Both the position numbers and the translations under genes were made by a program. The notes under the pieces are model-generated. The model did no database searches, was not told where the DNA came from, and was given only the letters and a program-made list of their open reading frames with translations. From Pseudoalteromonas rubra (lineage in GTDB: Bacteria > Pseudomonadota > Gammaproteobacteria > Enterobacterales > Alteromonadaceae), in NCBI RefSeq assembly GCF_005886805.2, contig NZ_CP045429.1, positions 2,140,501 through 2,204,500 on the forward strand: a stretch of 64,000 nucleotides of DNA, given 5' to 3'. Below, piece by piece: positions 37,735 through 47,513 of this stretch (position 1 is its first letter; the number at the start of each line of letters is the position of its first letter).

Positions 37735-40122
37735 ATGAAATTTAGTGAAAAGTGGTTAAGAGAATGGGTTAATCCTGCGATTGATACCGAGGCTCTATCT
37801 GAACAGCTATCAATGGCCGGTCTGGAAGTAGACGGTGTCGACCCGGTTGCAGGTGACTTTGATGGCGTGGTTATCGGTGAAGTTGTTGAGTGTGGTCAGC
37901 ACCCGGATGCAGACAAGCTACGTGTCACCAAAGTAAACGTAGGCGAAGACGAGCTGCTGGATATCGTCTGTGGTGCGGCAAACTGCCGTGCGGGCTTGAA
38001 AGTAGCTGTGGCGAAAGTCGGTGCAGTTTTGCCGGGCGGCTTTAAGATCAAAAAAGCAAAGTTACGCGGCCAACCTTCACACGGCATGCTGTGTGCGTTT
38101 GAAGAGCTGGGCATGGCTGAAAGCTCAGATGGTATTTTAGAGCTACCAGCTGACGCACAAATTGGTCAAAACATCCGCGAATACTTTAACCTTGACGATG
38201 TCACCATCGACGTTGACCTGACTGCAAACCGCAGTGATTGTCTGGGTATTAAAGGCCTTGCGCGCGAAGTCGGCGTATTAAATGGTATTGATGTCAATGA
38301 GCTGGCTATCCCGGCCGTTGAACCTACTATTGATGACAAGATTGAGATTGAACTGGTGAACAGCCAGGCCTGTCCTCGTTACCTTGGCCGTGTAGTGAAA
38401 GGCATCAACCTGGATGCAATCACACCACTTTGGATGGTTGAAAAGTTGCGTCGCTCTGGCATTCGCTCAATCGATCCGGTTGTTGATATTACTAACTACG
38501 TATTACTTGAGCTGGGTCACCCTATGCATGCGTTTGACTTAAGTGCCATAGAAGGTGGTATTAAAGTACGCAGTGCAGCTGACAATGAAGAGCTGGTATT
38601 GCTTGATGGCAACACAGCGAAACTTAAGCCAAGCACATTAGTGATTGCAGATCACAACAAAGCGCTGGCGATGGCGGGTATTTTCGGTGGCGAAAACTCA
38701 GGGGTAAAAGAAGGCACCACGGATATTTTACTGGAAAGTGCATTCTTTAATCCGCTGGCGATTGCTGGTCAGGCGCGTAGCTATGGTCTGCATACAGATG
38801 CGTCACACCGTTATGAGCGCGGTGTGGATTATCAACTACAGCGTGATGCAATGGAGCGAGCAACGGCCTTGCTACTTGAAATCGCTGGCGGCCAGGCAGG
38901 TCCGGTTGTAGAAGCCGTGTCTGAAGCTGATTTGCCTGAGGCAAAATCTGTGACACTGCGCCGTGCTCGTCTCGATCGTGTCATTGGCTACCATATTGCT
39001 GATGAAAAAGTGACTGATATCCTCACGCGCCTTGGTCTGGATGTGGCGTTTGCCAATGATAGCTGGACTGCAGTCGTACCAAGTTATCGTTTCGACATTA
39101 GTATTGAAGAAGACCTCATTGAAGAAGTTGCACGTGTGTTTGGGTATAACAATATCCCAAATGTAGCACCGACTGCGGCATTAAAGATGACCGATCACCA
39201 GGAAGCGCGTTTGCCGGTCTCTCGCCTGCGTAACGAACTGGTTGCACGTGGCTATCAGGAAGCGATTACCTACAGCTTTGTTGATCCTAAGAAACAGCAA
39301 CTGCTGCACCCTGAAAGCGACGCTCTGGTACTGCCACATCCTATTTCGGTGGAAATGTCTGCGATGCGCGTAAGCCTGATGCCGGGGTTACTTAATGCCG
39401 TAGCCTACAACCAAAACCGCCAGCAGGCTCGCATCCGTTTGTTTGAACACGGCCTGAAGTTTGTTAAAGACGAAGCCGCGGAGAATGGCGTTCGTCAAAC
39501 ACCGGTGATTGGTGGTGTGGTATATGGCAACACGCACAATGAACATTGGGGCATTGAAAGCCGTAAGACCGATTTCTTTGACGTGAAAGGTGATGTAGAG
39601 GCGTTGCTGGCTCTATGCAATGACAAAGCGCGTTTTAGCTTCAAAGCACAACCAAGCGATGGTTTGCACCCGGGTCAATCTGCTGCCATTTATGCCAATG
39701 GTGAGAAAGTAGGTTATATCGGTGCGGTTCATCCGCAGCTGCAAAAATCACTGGATCTTAATGAAACTGCGTATGTTTTTGAAGTTGAAACAGCAGCGAT
39801 CGCTGAGCGTAAGCTTCCAGAAGCCGTTAGTATCTCGAAATTCCCGTCAAATCGCCGTGATATTGCTATTTTAGTTGCAGATGATGTAAAAATAGGCGAT
39901 ATTTTAGAAAGCATTGAGAAAGTTGGCGGAAATCAATTAGTTGACCTAAACTTATTCGATGTGTATAAGGGCAAAGGTATTGAGCCTGGTTATAAGAGTT
40001 TAGCCATTGCTCTAACACTGCAAGCCGTTGATAGAACGCTCGAAGAGAAAGACATCAACGACACTGTAGAAATCGTGGTGGCCGAATTGGCCAAACAATT
40101 TAATGCATCGTTGAGGGACTAG
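37735..40122 (+). CDS. pheT: Phenylalanyl-tRNA synthetase beta subunit
   Basis: A full-length 795-residue beta subunit. Recognisable parts are the N-terminal EMAP/OB-type tRNA-binding domain ([23 protein letters not shown] region, 40-150), the B3/B4 editing domain (about 210-360), B5, the catalytic-like domain, and the C-terminal FDX-ACB anticodon-binding domain ([16 protein letters not shown] onward, ~700-795). It forms an operon with pheS and ihfA, the standard gammaproteobacterial order, the latter starting 2 nt after its stop. No irregularity seen. Confidence 0.98.
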   Translation: MKFSEKWLREWVNPAIDTEALSEQLSMAGLEVDGVDPVAGDFDGVVIGEVVECGQHPDADKLRVTKVNVGEDELLDIVCGAANCRAGLKVAVAKVGAVLPGGFKIKKAKLRGQPSHGMLCAFEELGMAESSDGILELPADAQIGQNIREYFNLDDVTIDVDLTANRSDCLGIKGLAREVGVLNGIDVNELAIPAVEPTIDDKIEIELVNSQACPRYLGRVVKGINLDAITPLWMVEKLRRSGIRSIDPVVDITNYVLLELGHPMHAFDLSAIEGGIKVRSAADNEELVLLDGNTAKLKPSTLVIADHNKALAMAGIFGGENSGVKEGTTDILLESAFFNPLAIAGQARSYGLHTDASHRYERGVDYQLQRDAMERATALLLEIAGGQAGPVVEAVSEADLPEAKSVTLRRARLDRVIGYHIADEKVTDILTRLGLDVAFANDSWTAVVPSYRFDISIEEDLIEEVARVFGYNNIPNVAPTAALKMTDHQEARLPVSRLRNELVARGYQEAITYSFVDPKKQQLLHPESDALVLPHPISVEMSAMRVSLMPGLLNAVAYNQNRQQARIRLFEHGLKFVKDEAAENGVRQTPVIGGVVYGNTHNEHWGIESRKTDFFDVKGDVEALLALCNDKARFSFKAQPSDGLHPGQSAAIYANGEKVGYIGAVHPQLQKSLDLNETAYVFEVETAAIAERKLPEAVSISKFPSNRRDIAILVADDVKIGDILESIEKVGGNQLVDLNLFDVYKGKGIEPGYKSLAIALTLQAVDRTLEEKDINDTVEIVVAELAKQFNASLRD

Positions 40123-40124
40123 AT

Positions 40125-40424
40125 ATGGCGCTTACTAAAGCCGACATAGCTGAACACCTATTTGAGAAATTGGGGATAAATAAAAAGGATGCCAAAGACT
40201 TAGTTGAAGCGTTTTTTGAAGAAATCCGCTCAGCGCTGGAAAGTGGAGAGCAGGTAAAGCTGTCCGGTTTTGGTAATTTCGACCTGCGTGATAAAAAAGA
40301 GCGTCCTGGTCGTAACCCTAAAACTGGTGAAGACATTCCCATCTCGGCACGTCGTGTTGTAACTTTTAGACCTGGTCAGAAGTTAAAAACACGTGTTGAA
40401 GTGGGAACCAGCAAAAACCTGTGA
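40125..40424 (+). CDS. ihfA: Integration host factor alpha subunit
   Basis: A 99-residue HU/IHF-family DNA-bending protein. The start [17 protein letters not shown] and the family signature [26 protein letters not shown] in the beta-arm region (split here by the conserved Pro that intercalates DNA) are typical of the alpha chain. It heterodimerises with IhfB. It follows pheT directly and ends at a strong terminator. Confidence 0.97.
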   Translation: MALTKADIAEHLFEKLGINKKDAKDLVEAFFEEIRSALESGEQVKLSGFGNFDLRDKKERPGRNPKTGEDIPISARRVVTFRPGQKLKTRVEVGTSKNL

Positions 40425-40500
40425 TCACGCAGACGTCTTTGGGTTAGTTCGCAGGCATCTTCTGCTGCGTTACCTTCAGCTAGGTATCTGTATGATAATT

Positions 40501-40530
40501 AAGAAACCCCGGCATCAACCGGGGTTTCTT
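40501..40530 (+). terminator. Rho-independent terminator after ihfA
   Basis: AAGAAACCCCGG and CCGGGGTTTCTT pair over 12 bp around a short loop. The A-run on the left and T-rich right arm would allow function in both directions. Confidence 0.92.
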
Positions 40531-40592
40531 GTCATAAAAATTTAATTTACCTGTTTTACCATCTGGCCTTTGTATTTGTTTGGAGTGCGAAG

Positions 40593-42176
40593 TTGATCCA
40601 GGGTAATCACTCCTTGACTAATCGTATAAAAAATATCAGTGTTGCGTGGTTGATAAGCTCTCTGCTATTTGGCTCGCTGGCGATTTTTGTCTACGTGCAA
40701 CAGAAAGAAGCCGCAAAGCAATCTGTTCAGGCCGCCTCCGAATTGATCCGACAGGAACTTGATTCGCAGCTTCATAATATTGATGTCTTTTTAAAACATG
40801 CAGAGCGCCTCGATGAAACCTGCGATGCTCATACTATCTCTTTAATGCGAGAGCAGGTGTTTGTTAATCCGGCATTGAGTGAGATTGGCATCGTTGATGA
40901 GTATGGCCGTTTACTGTGTAACTCGTTTGGTCGTCTGACGCCCCCGGTACAAACCACAGAGCCGATAAAACAACCCGGCTTGAGATATCATGGCCCAATC
41001 ATTACTGACTTTTTGCAAGTTCCTGCGTTTGTTCTGGCGCGCACACGCAATGATGGTTTTGAGGTCAATGCCTTACTACCAACCAGCTGGCTGAGTGACA
41101 CGTTAGATATTACCCGGCATAAAAACCTGGCTTTCATTGCTTTGCTTGATGGGAAGTCCGGCGTGCCTATCTTTTTACGTGGGAAATACACTTTACCTTT
41201 GGGTGAGACGATATTTCCCATGACCGATGTGCTGGAGTTTGAAGGACACTTTGATGATGGCACTCAAAAATATATTTTTGCACGCCCGCTTGCTGCTTTG
41301 CCGCAACTGACCATCATGGTGGCCAGCGATGCAAAGCGACTCTCTGCCATTCAACCTGTGTGGTTGCTAGCCCTGTTACTTTTATATTGTGGCTCTTTGG
41401 TGGGACTCACCATGTTGCTCAACCACTATGATAGTCGTGTCTTGAGTAGCCGGGCACTATTGCTTGGGGCTATCAGTAAACAAGAGCTTTTTAATGTATA
41501 TCAGCCTCTGGTAGATGCAACGACCCGAGAAGTTGTTGGGGTTGAAGTGTTGATCCGCTGGCAACATCCAGTTGAGGGCGAGCTTAGTCCAGCTTATTTT
41601 ATTCCTGAAGCAGAGCGGGATGGCAGTATTCTTGATCTGTCTATTTATCAGATAGAAAGAGCACTGACTGAATTGCGTGCGATTTTAAAAAGTAAACCGA
41701 ACTTTAAAGTGTCGTTTAACGTAAATGGATATCTGTTGACCTGCGCAGACTATCTTGAAGTTTTACACAAAGCGAACCTGGTTATTCCTAAGCTCACCAT
41801 AGAGCTGACTGAGCGGGATGTTTTATCTCAGGCACAAATACACTCTGTGCTTCAGTCATTGGTAAACTCAGGGGTCGAGATCGCGATAGATGACTTCGGT
41901 ACGGGTTACAGTGGTTTGCATTACCTGCAGAGTTTTCCCATTGATCTGCTGAAGATTGATCAAACCTTTGTTGCGTCTATTGGGATGGATAATCTGCAAT
42001 CCCCCGTACTAAATGCGATGATAGAGATGGCAGCTAAGCTTAATAAAAAGTTGATTGCAGAAGGCGTAGAAACGGCGCATCAGGCAGAGTATTTATCCCG
42101 TCAGGGCGTGTGTGTGCATCAGGGCTGGTACTATTATAAAGCGATGCCTATTCAGAAGCTTAAAGAGGTTTGTTAA
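40593..42176 (+). CDS. CSS-motif EAL-domain cyclic-di-GMP phosphodiesterase
   Basis: A 527-residue inner membrane protein. A TM helix (about 17-35), a periplasmic CSS-type domain (about 36-255, with conserved Cys in DETCDAH and LLCNSFG), and a second TM (about 257-275) precede a cytoplasmic EAL domain. Catalytic motifs are present: EVLIR in place of EAL-x-R, ELTERD, DDFGTGYSGLHYL, KIDQTFV and AEGVET. CSS-EAL enzymes are controlled by the redox state of the periplasmic cysteines. The start is TTG at 40593 with GGAG about 10 nt upstream; a later start would cut the first TM. Confidence 0.87.
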   Translation: MIQGNHSLTNRIKNISVAWLISSLLFGSLAIFVYVQQKEAAKQSVQAASELIRQELDSQLHNIDVFLKHAERLDETCDAHTISLMREQVFVNPALSEIGIVDEYGRLLCNSFGRLTPPVQTTEPIKQPGLRYHGPIITDFLQVPAFVLARTRNDGFEVNALLPTSWLSDTLDITRHKNLAFIALLDGKSGVPIFLRGKYTLPLGETIFPMTDVLEFEGHFDDGTQKYIFARPLAALPQLTIMVASDAKRLSAIQPVWLLALLLLYCGSLVGLTMLLNHYDSRVLSSRALLLGAISKQELFNVYQPLVDATTREVVGVEVLIRWQHPVEGELSPAYFIPEAERDGSILDLSIYQIERALTELRAILKSKPNFKVSFNVNGYLLTCADYLEVLHKANLVIPKLTIELTERDVLSQAQIHSVLQSLVNSGVEIAIDDFGTGYSGLHYLQSFPIDLLKIDQTFVASIGMDNLQSPVLNAMIEMAAKLNKKLIAEGVETAHQAEYLSRQGVCVHQGWYYYKAMPIQKLKEVC

Positions 42177-42206
42177 GTCGCGTTTTATAACAGCCTGTAA
42201 ATAGAG

Positions 42207-42229
42207 AAAGCCCCGGTTCCGGGGCTTTT
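42207..42229. terminator. Bidirectional terminator between the EAL and alpha-glucosidase genes
   Basis: AAAGCCCCGG and CCGGGGCTTT form a near-continuous 10-bp stem with a short loop and A/T-rich flanks on both sides, placed between two converging genes. Confidence 0.88.
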
Positions 42230-42240
42230 AGGTCAAGGGG

Positions 42241-43863
42241 TTAAAGTGAAGCAAAGAAGCAGCCAAATCCGGGCAGGGATAGCTGATCTTGTTCATAGTG
42301 ACCGGTATGGTGAACCAACTCCAGGTGCTCCGTATGGTGAGAGATTTCCAGTGCAAGCTGCGTTGGTTGCTCACTGAGGTTGAACGCGCAGAGCATCGTT
42401 TTCCCCTGGTAATGTCGATAAAACGCTAATATTGGCTCTGGACTGTCTATAAACTCGATATCACCAACCTGTAACTCAGGCATAGTGCTACGCCATGCCA
42501 TAAATGCCTGATAGCGAGCCAAAATAGAATCGTCAGTGTCAGTTTGCTGAGAAACCGCTTGTGATTGGTGGGCCGGTGATACTGGCAACCAGGGTTTTCC
42601 TTCGCTGAAGCCTGCATGCTGTTGCTCGGTATGCCATGGCATTGGCGTACGACAGCCATCGCGCCCTTTAAAGTTAGGCCAGAACGTAATGCCGTAAGGA
42701 TCCTGCAAATCTTCAAATGCAACATCGGCTTCACCCAGGCCCAGTTCTTCGCCCTGGTACATACACACACTGCCACGTAATGACCCCAACAGCGCAGTGA
42801 GCATGCTGGCCTGGCGTGCATCAACCGTTTTACCGTCTTTAGACCAGCGGCTTGCAACGCGTTCTACGTCGTGGTTACTGAATGCCCAGCATGGCCAGCC
42901 TTCCGTCATGACTGCTTCAAGACGAGATACGGTTTCACGAATATAGCTTGCACTATAGTCTTTGGTCAGTAACTCAAAGCTGTAACCCATATGCAATTTA
43001 TCACCGCCGGAGGTATATTCAGCCATGGTTTGAAGAGAATCCTCGGATGAAATCTCTCCCAGGCTTACCGTAGCTGGGTAGCGGTCGAGCAGGGCGCGGA
43101 TCTCAGCCATAAACGCGAGGTTTTCCGGCTGGGTATTGTTGTAATAATGATATTGAAAAGCATAAGGGTTGTCTTCGCTAAAGCCACGACCCTGACGCAA
43201 TTCCTTCGGTTTAGCGGGGTTGTCACGCAATTGTTGATCATGGAAGCAAAAGTTAATGGCATCCAGACGGAAACCATCAACGCCTTTTTTCAGCCAAAAT
43301 TCGACATTATCCAAAACCGCCTGACGTACTTCTGGGTTATGGAAGTTTAAATCTGGTTGCTCAGTCAGAAAGTTATGGAGATAGTACTGACAACGACGAG
43401 AATCCCACTGCCACGCAACACCACCAAATATAGATAGCCAATTGTTTGGTGGGCTGCCATCAGGCTTCGCATCTGCCCAAACATACCAGTCAGCTTTAGC
43501 GTTTGTTTGGCTGGCACGGCTTTCACTAAACCAAGCGTGCTCATCTGAAGTGTGGCTAAGTACCTGATCGATAATGATCTTAATATTACGTTGATGCGCT
43601 TTGTCAATTAGTTCATCAAAGTCATTTAGGGTGCCAAACATTGGGTCAATATCTCGGTAGTCGCTGATATCATAGCCAAAGTCTTTCATAGGAGACTTGA
43701 AAAATGGCGAGATCCAGATGGCATCTACGCCGAGTGACTTAATGTAATCGAGCTTGCTAATGATCCCCTGAAGATCGCCAATTCCATCATTATTGGTATC
43801 ACAAAAGCTGCGCGGGTATACCTGATAAATAACCGCGCCTTTCCACCATTCATTATGAGCCAT
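42241..43863 (-). CDS. Alpha-glucosidase, GH13 (subfamily 23-like)
   Basis: The start is at 43863, where AGGAG lies 8 nt upstream; a longer frame to 43965 is unsupported. The 540-residue cytoplasmic enzyme shows the GH13 regions: IIIDQVLSH (97-104), GFRLDAINF with nucleophile Asp201, SLGEISS with acid/base Glu270, and SNHDVE with Asp332. These positions match the marine Halomonas alpha-glucosidase of GH13_23 almost exactly. It would cleave maltose and short alpha-glucosides after uptake. It is divergent from the TonB receptor gene and shares its operator region. Confidence 0.92.
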   Translation of the reverse strand: MAHNEWWKGAVIYQVYPRSFCDTNNDGIGDLQGIISKLDYIKSLGVDAIWISPFFKSPMKDFGYDISDYRDIDPMFGTLNDFDELIDKAHQRNIKIIIDQVLSHTSDEHAWFSESRASQTNAKADWYVWADAKPDGSPPNNWLSIFGGVAWQWDSRRCQYYLHNFLTEQPDLNFHNPEVRQAVLDNVEFWLKKGVDGFRLDAINFCFHDQQLRDNPAKPKELRQGRGFSEDNPYAFQYHYYNNTQPENLAFMAEIRALLDRYPATVSLGEISSEDSLQTMAEYTSGGDKLHMGYSFELLTKDYSASYIRETVSRLEAVMTEGWPCWAFSNHDVERVASRWSKDGKTVDARQASMLTALLGSLRGSVCMYQGEELGLGEADVAFEDLQDPYGITFWPNFKGRDGCRTPMPWHTEQQHAGFSEGKPWLPVSPAHQSQAVSQQTDTDDSILARYQAFMAWRSTMPELQVGDIEFIDSPEPILAFYRHYQGKTMLCAFNLSEQPTQLALEISHHTEHLELVHHTGHYEQDQLSLPGFGCFFASL

Positions 43864-44068
43864 GCACTTTCTCCTGCGCCGTGCAGCCAGGTTGCCGTAT
43901 CTATTTTCTGCCTTTTGGGTCATCTCGCAACTCTGTGTATTGAGGGGCTTAATAACTGTAGTCAAATCAGACGAGGTGAGGTCAGATTATGATGTAAGCA
44001 GGGTACGACAACACTAAATATTAACAATGGCGAAGAGCATACGACATGCGTTGATATGAGTAAAAAGC

Positions 44069-44084
44069 CTGCATACGTATGCAG
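44069..44084. promoter_or_regulatory. LacI-type operator for the alpha-glucosidase gene
   Basis: CTGCATACGTATGCAG is a perfect 16-bp palindrome with a central CG, the usual form of LacI-family operators. It lies about 200 bp upstream of the alpha-glucosidase start. Two near-identical sites occur in the same locus. No LacI-type gene is present in the window. Confidence 0.72.
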
Positions 44085-44427
44085 CATAATTAGTTGTCAT
44101 TGAATTAATATAAAAGCAGGATTTCAAACTTGTTGGGGCTCTTTACCAATATGTGTTTCTACCTGACATTACCTTCTATCATCTATGTTACAGTTGGATT
44201 AATTGGTAATACCAATTGTCAGCTTGGGTGTGTGGTAGAAAATTACGGCAAATTTAATGGCGCTATCCTTTGCAGATATTTGATTTTCGTTAAAACTTAG
44301 TAAATTCAGATAAGGCGCAAAACGGGTTATTCGCTGTCAGATTGTTGCGATAACATTTATAAAGGTAACAGGGGGTTAGGGGCATTCGGGGTGAATGTTC
44401 TGTGAACAAAATGAAATGGGGGTTGCA

Positions 44428-44443
44428 TTGAATACGTATGCAT
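44428..44443. promoter_or_regulatory. LacI-type operator for the TonB receptor gene
   Basis: TTGAATACGTATGCAT shares the AATACGTATGCA core with the site at 49106, and its right half matches the palindrome at 44069. It is about 150 bp upstream of the receptor start codon. Confidence 0.7.
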
Positions 44444-44594
44444 AAAGTTGTTTGGACGTTGAGCACAGCGCTACTATTGCCGCTGACAACAAAATTATCG
44501 CCTTTATAAATCGTTGTAGCGCTGCACGGTTCGCCGTGTGACGAATAAATAAACAACTAGGCGTCATAAAAATGGTTAATTGGGATAAAACACT

Positions 44595-47450
44595 ATGTCT
44601 ATGTTCAAACCAAGCATGCTAACAGTTGCGCTTATGGCCGCTGGCGTTAGCCACTTTTCGGTCGTTGCAGAAGAAGAGAAAGCAGCAAAGAAAGAGGATG
44701 TTGAAGTTATCGAGGTACGTGGTATCTCTCGTAGTATCATCGCGTCAATCGATAAAAAGCGTTACAGCGACACAGTAGCAGAAGTCGTTGATGCTGGTGA
44801 TCTGGCATCTTTGCCCGATGTTTCCATTGCAGACTCTTTGAGCCGTTTGCCAGGTGTGACGGCGGTACGCGCAAGTGGTCAGTCATCTCAGCTGAATATT
44901 CGTGGTATGAACGGCGACTTTATTCAGACAACACTTAATGGCCGTGAACAAGCAAGCACCAGCGGTTATACTGCGGGTAGCCGCTGGATTTCGTTTGACC
45001 AGTATCCATCAGAGCTAATCAATCAGGCTGCTGTATACAAGTCGCCAAAAGCCTCTTTGGTAGAAGGGGGTGTTGCTGCAACGGTTGAACTGAAAACAGT
45101 GAACCCACTTGAAGCGAAAGAGCAACATAACTTCAATTCTTCAGTGCGTTATTCCTATAATGATGCTGCATCAGATGTGGGTGCAGATTCAAGTGGTGAG
45201 CGCATCAGTTTCTCTTATCAGGGCAAATTCCTGGACGAAACTTTGGGTTTTGGTATTGGCGCGGCGTTCTTAAACCAGCCAAATAATGCCATTGATGTAT
45301 CAGCACATGCACCGAAGCGCTCGCAAGACTTTGATGGTGATGGTACAGAAGAGCGTTCTGTAAATGGCTATCAGGTTCGCTCTGCAAAAGGGTCAGACGA
45401 GCGCCTAGGTCTTATGAGTACTTTGGTTTATCAACCTACAGATGCGTTAAAAGTCCAGTTTGACTACTTCCGTTCTGAGTTTGAATCAGAAGACCGCAAA
45501 AGTGGTTTGAATATCGAGGGGTTCGAGAAGAATTTAGGTTCACTTTATACGCTTAACAACGCGGTAGTAAAAGATGGCTTCTTAGTTGCTGGTGATGTTG
45601 TGATCACTGATCCCAATGGCCCTTGGGTTGAAATGCGTTCTGAAGACCAATCTACCGATTCTACCACAGACAGCTTTGGTCTGGATTTGGAATATGTTAC
45701 TGATAAGTGGGAACTTAGACTGGACTTTGCACACAGTGAAGGTGAAAAAACGCGCCGCGATGTCATTGCATCTATGCACGCCTACGAATTTGGAAATGCG
45801 GTTGTAGATGGCACTTTGGTTGAAACGTGGCAGGAGATGCGAAACCAAACCTTTTCTTTTGTACAGCAAGAGAAAAATTCACCGTTATTAACTCTGGGAA
45901 ATAGCTATACAGACCTGTCTAACATGCGCCTGGGTGACTGGGAGCAGTTTCCACACAAATACACAGATGAACTAGACAGCTTTAAGGTAGATTTTAAATA
46001 TCATGTTGAGGCTGGGTTTATTTCGTCTATTGAAGTTGGTGCTCGTTGGTCAGACCGAGAGTTTACGGACCAGCGTTCAACGTTCCGCTGGGGCGCGCGT
46101 GAAGGTCAGAATGGTTATAAACTGCCTGATGGCACGATCGTTACTAATAAAGGGTGCGAATTTAACCACCAAAATCATACCTGTATGCCGCACTCTCTTG
46201 ATGGGTTCGTCACAGTGGAGCATACCAGAGGGTTCAACTATCTTGAGCTAGACCTGATGGGCATCGCGGACGCGGTATTTGGTCCGGGCAATTATGGCGC
46301 ACAGCAAACCTGGGAGCATAACTGGACACTGATCGAAAGTGGTGCGGTTAAGGAAGAAGTGTTAGCTGGTTATGTTATGGCTAACATAGATACTGAAATT
46401 GGAGATATTCCTGTCACAGGTAACTTTGGTGTTCGTGTTGTTAGAACAGATACTAAATCAATCGGAATTCAGCAGATCCAAGGTGATGAAGTAGGTGATA
46501 CTATCGTTGATGATAATGGTGTGGCACGAACAGATTATCGTCACGTTGAGTATGGACCAGAATACACAGATACATTGCCTTCTTTAAACCTTAACTTCCG
46601 TGTTACTGACGAAGATCAGATACGCTTCGCGGCAGCAAAAGTGATGGGTCGTCCGCCTGTGTATCAATTACGTGGTGGTGCTGGTTCTTGGGCTGATACC
46701 GCCAATGACGGTGAAAGTCCACGTTATAACGTTTGGTCAAAAGGTAATCCGAACCTGGACCCGTTCCGTGCAACTCAGTTTGACTTGTCATATGAGCGAT
46801 ATTTCGAAGATGGTGGTGCGTTTGTAGCGGCTATTTTCTGGAAAGACATTGAGTCTTTGATTGAAAGTATTACCTATCAGGAAGGTGAGGTTGATTGGGG
46901 AACAATTGGTCTTGAAGTCCCAGAAGGTTTTGTTGCTGGTCAGTACCAGACAACTCAGAACAATGATCAGGGTGGCTATATTCGAGGCGTAGAGCTGGCT
47001 TACACCACTATGTTTGACAATCTGCCTGGTATTTTCTCTGGTTTAGGTTTCAATGCTAACTACTCATACACTGAGAGTGAAACAACAGTTGATGGCGGTG
47101 GTAACTTCCCGGATCAACAATTACCTATGCCTGGTTTGTCAAAAAATGTCTGGAGTGCGACGATTTTCTGGAATATCGACGCATTTACGACACACCTGAA
47201 CGTACGTTATCGTGATGAATATGTGTATGAAGGTGCGTCACCTGGTGGTTCATCTCTGGCGTGGGCTGACGAATATACAGTAGTTGATTGGCAGGGCACT
47301 TATGATTTTGATAATGGCTTGCAGGCCGTGCTTCAAATCAATAACTTGACCGATGAGCCAAACACCACTAACTATGGCACGGCATTGGCAACCGGCGAGT
47401 ACAAAGAGTTTGGTCGTCAGTACTTCTTAGGGTTTAACTATAGCTTCTAA
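44595..47450 (+). CDS. TonB-dependent outer membrane receptor, probably for maltodextrins
   Basis: A 951-residue receptor. The signal peptide ends near residue 25 (SVVA-EEE). A TonB box-like stretch (EVIEVRGISRS, about 37-48), a plug domain (about 55-170, with LPDVSIADSLSRLPGV and LNIRGMNGDF), and a 22-strand-type barrel ending in FLGFNYSF follow. It resembles the large glycan receptors of Alteromonadales and Caulobacter (MalA-like). Substrate is inferred from neighbours encoding alpha-glucan hydrolases and from the shared operator. It is followed by a terminator-like hairpin and the halogenase-family gene. Confidence 0.88.
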   Translation: MSMFKPSMLTVALMAAGVSHFSVVAEEEKAAKKEDVEVIEVRGISRSIIASIDKKRYSDTVAEVVDAGDLASLPDVSIADSLSRLPGVTAVRASGQSSQLNIRGMNGDFIQTTLNGREQASTSGYTAGSRWISFDQYPSELINQAAVYKSPKASLVEGGVAATVELKTVNPLEAKEQHNFNSSVRYSYNDAASDVGADSSGERISFSYQGKFLDETLGFGIGAAFLNQPNNAIDVSAHAPKRSQDFDGDGTEERSVNGYQVRSAKGSDERLGLMSTLVYQPTDALKVQFDYFRSEFESEDRKSGLNIEGFEKNLGSLYTLNNAVVKDGFLVAGDVVITDPNGPWVEMRSEDQSTDSTTDSFGLDLEYVTDKWELRLDFAHSEGEKTRRDVIASMHAYEFGNAVVDGTLVETWQEMRNQTFSFVQQEKNSPLLTLGNSYTDLSNMRLGDWEQFPHKYTDELDSFKVDFKYHVEAGFISSIEVGARWSDREFTDQRSTFRWGAREGQNGYKLPDGTIVTNKGCEFNHQNHTCMPHSLDGFVTVEHTRGFNYLELDLMGIADAVFGPGNYGAQQTWEHNWTLIESGAVKEEVLAGYVMANIDTEIGDIPVTGNFGVRVVRTDTKSIGIQQIQGDEVGDTIVDDNGVARTDYRHVEYGPEYTDTLPSLNLNFRVTDEDQIRFAAAKVMGRPPVYQLRGGAGSWADTANDGESPRYNVWSKGNPNLDPFRATQFDLSYERYFEDGGAFVAAIFWKDIESLIESITYQEGEVDWGTIGLEVPEGFVAGQYQTTQNNDQGGYIRGVELAYTTMFDNLPGIFSGLGFNANYSYTESETTVDGGGNFPDQQLPMPGLSKNVWSATIFWNIDAFTTHLNVRYRDEYVYEGASPGGSSLAWADEYTVVDWQGTYDFDNGLQAVLQINNLTDEPNTTNYGTALATGEYKEFGRQYFLGFNYSF

Positions 47451-47471
47451 GCTCCTAGCGTGATCTGATAT

Positions 47472-47500
47472 AAAGCCACCATACTTCTGGTGGCTTTGTT
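47472..47500 (+). terminator. Hairpin between the TonB receptor and halogenase-family genes
   Basis: AAAGCCACC (47472-47480) and GGTGGCTTT (47489-47497) form a perfect 9-bp stem followed by GTTTT. Because the next gene starts only 14 nt later, it may act as a partial terminator that lowers downstream expression. Confidence 0.7.
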
Positions 47501-47513
47501 TTATGAGGTGAAA

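Larger units (their letters stand above)
43864..44594. other. Divergent regulatory region of the maltodextrin locus
   Basis: About 730 bp between the alpha-glucosidase and TonB receptor genes with no supported ORF. It contains two operator-like sites (44069-44084 and 44428-44443), one nearer each gene. A separate 17-bp palindrome, AATTGGTAATACCAATT, sits at 44201-44217 and recalls the end sequence of the repeat at 4401-4562. Confidence 0.65.
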
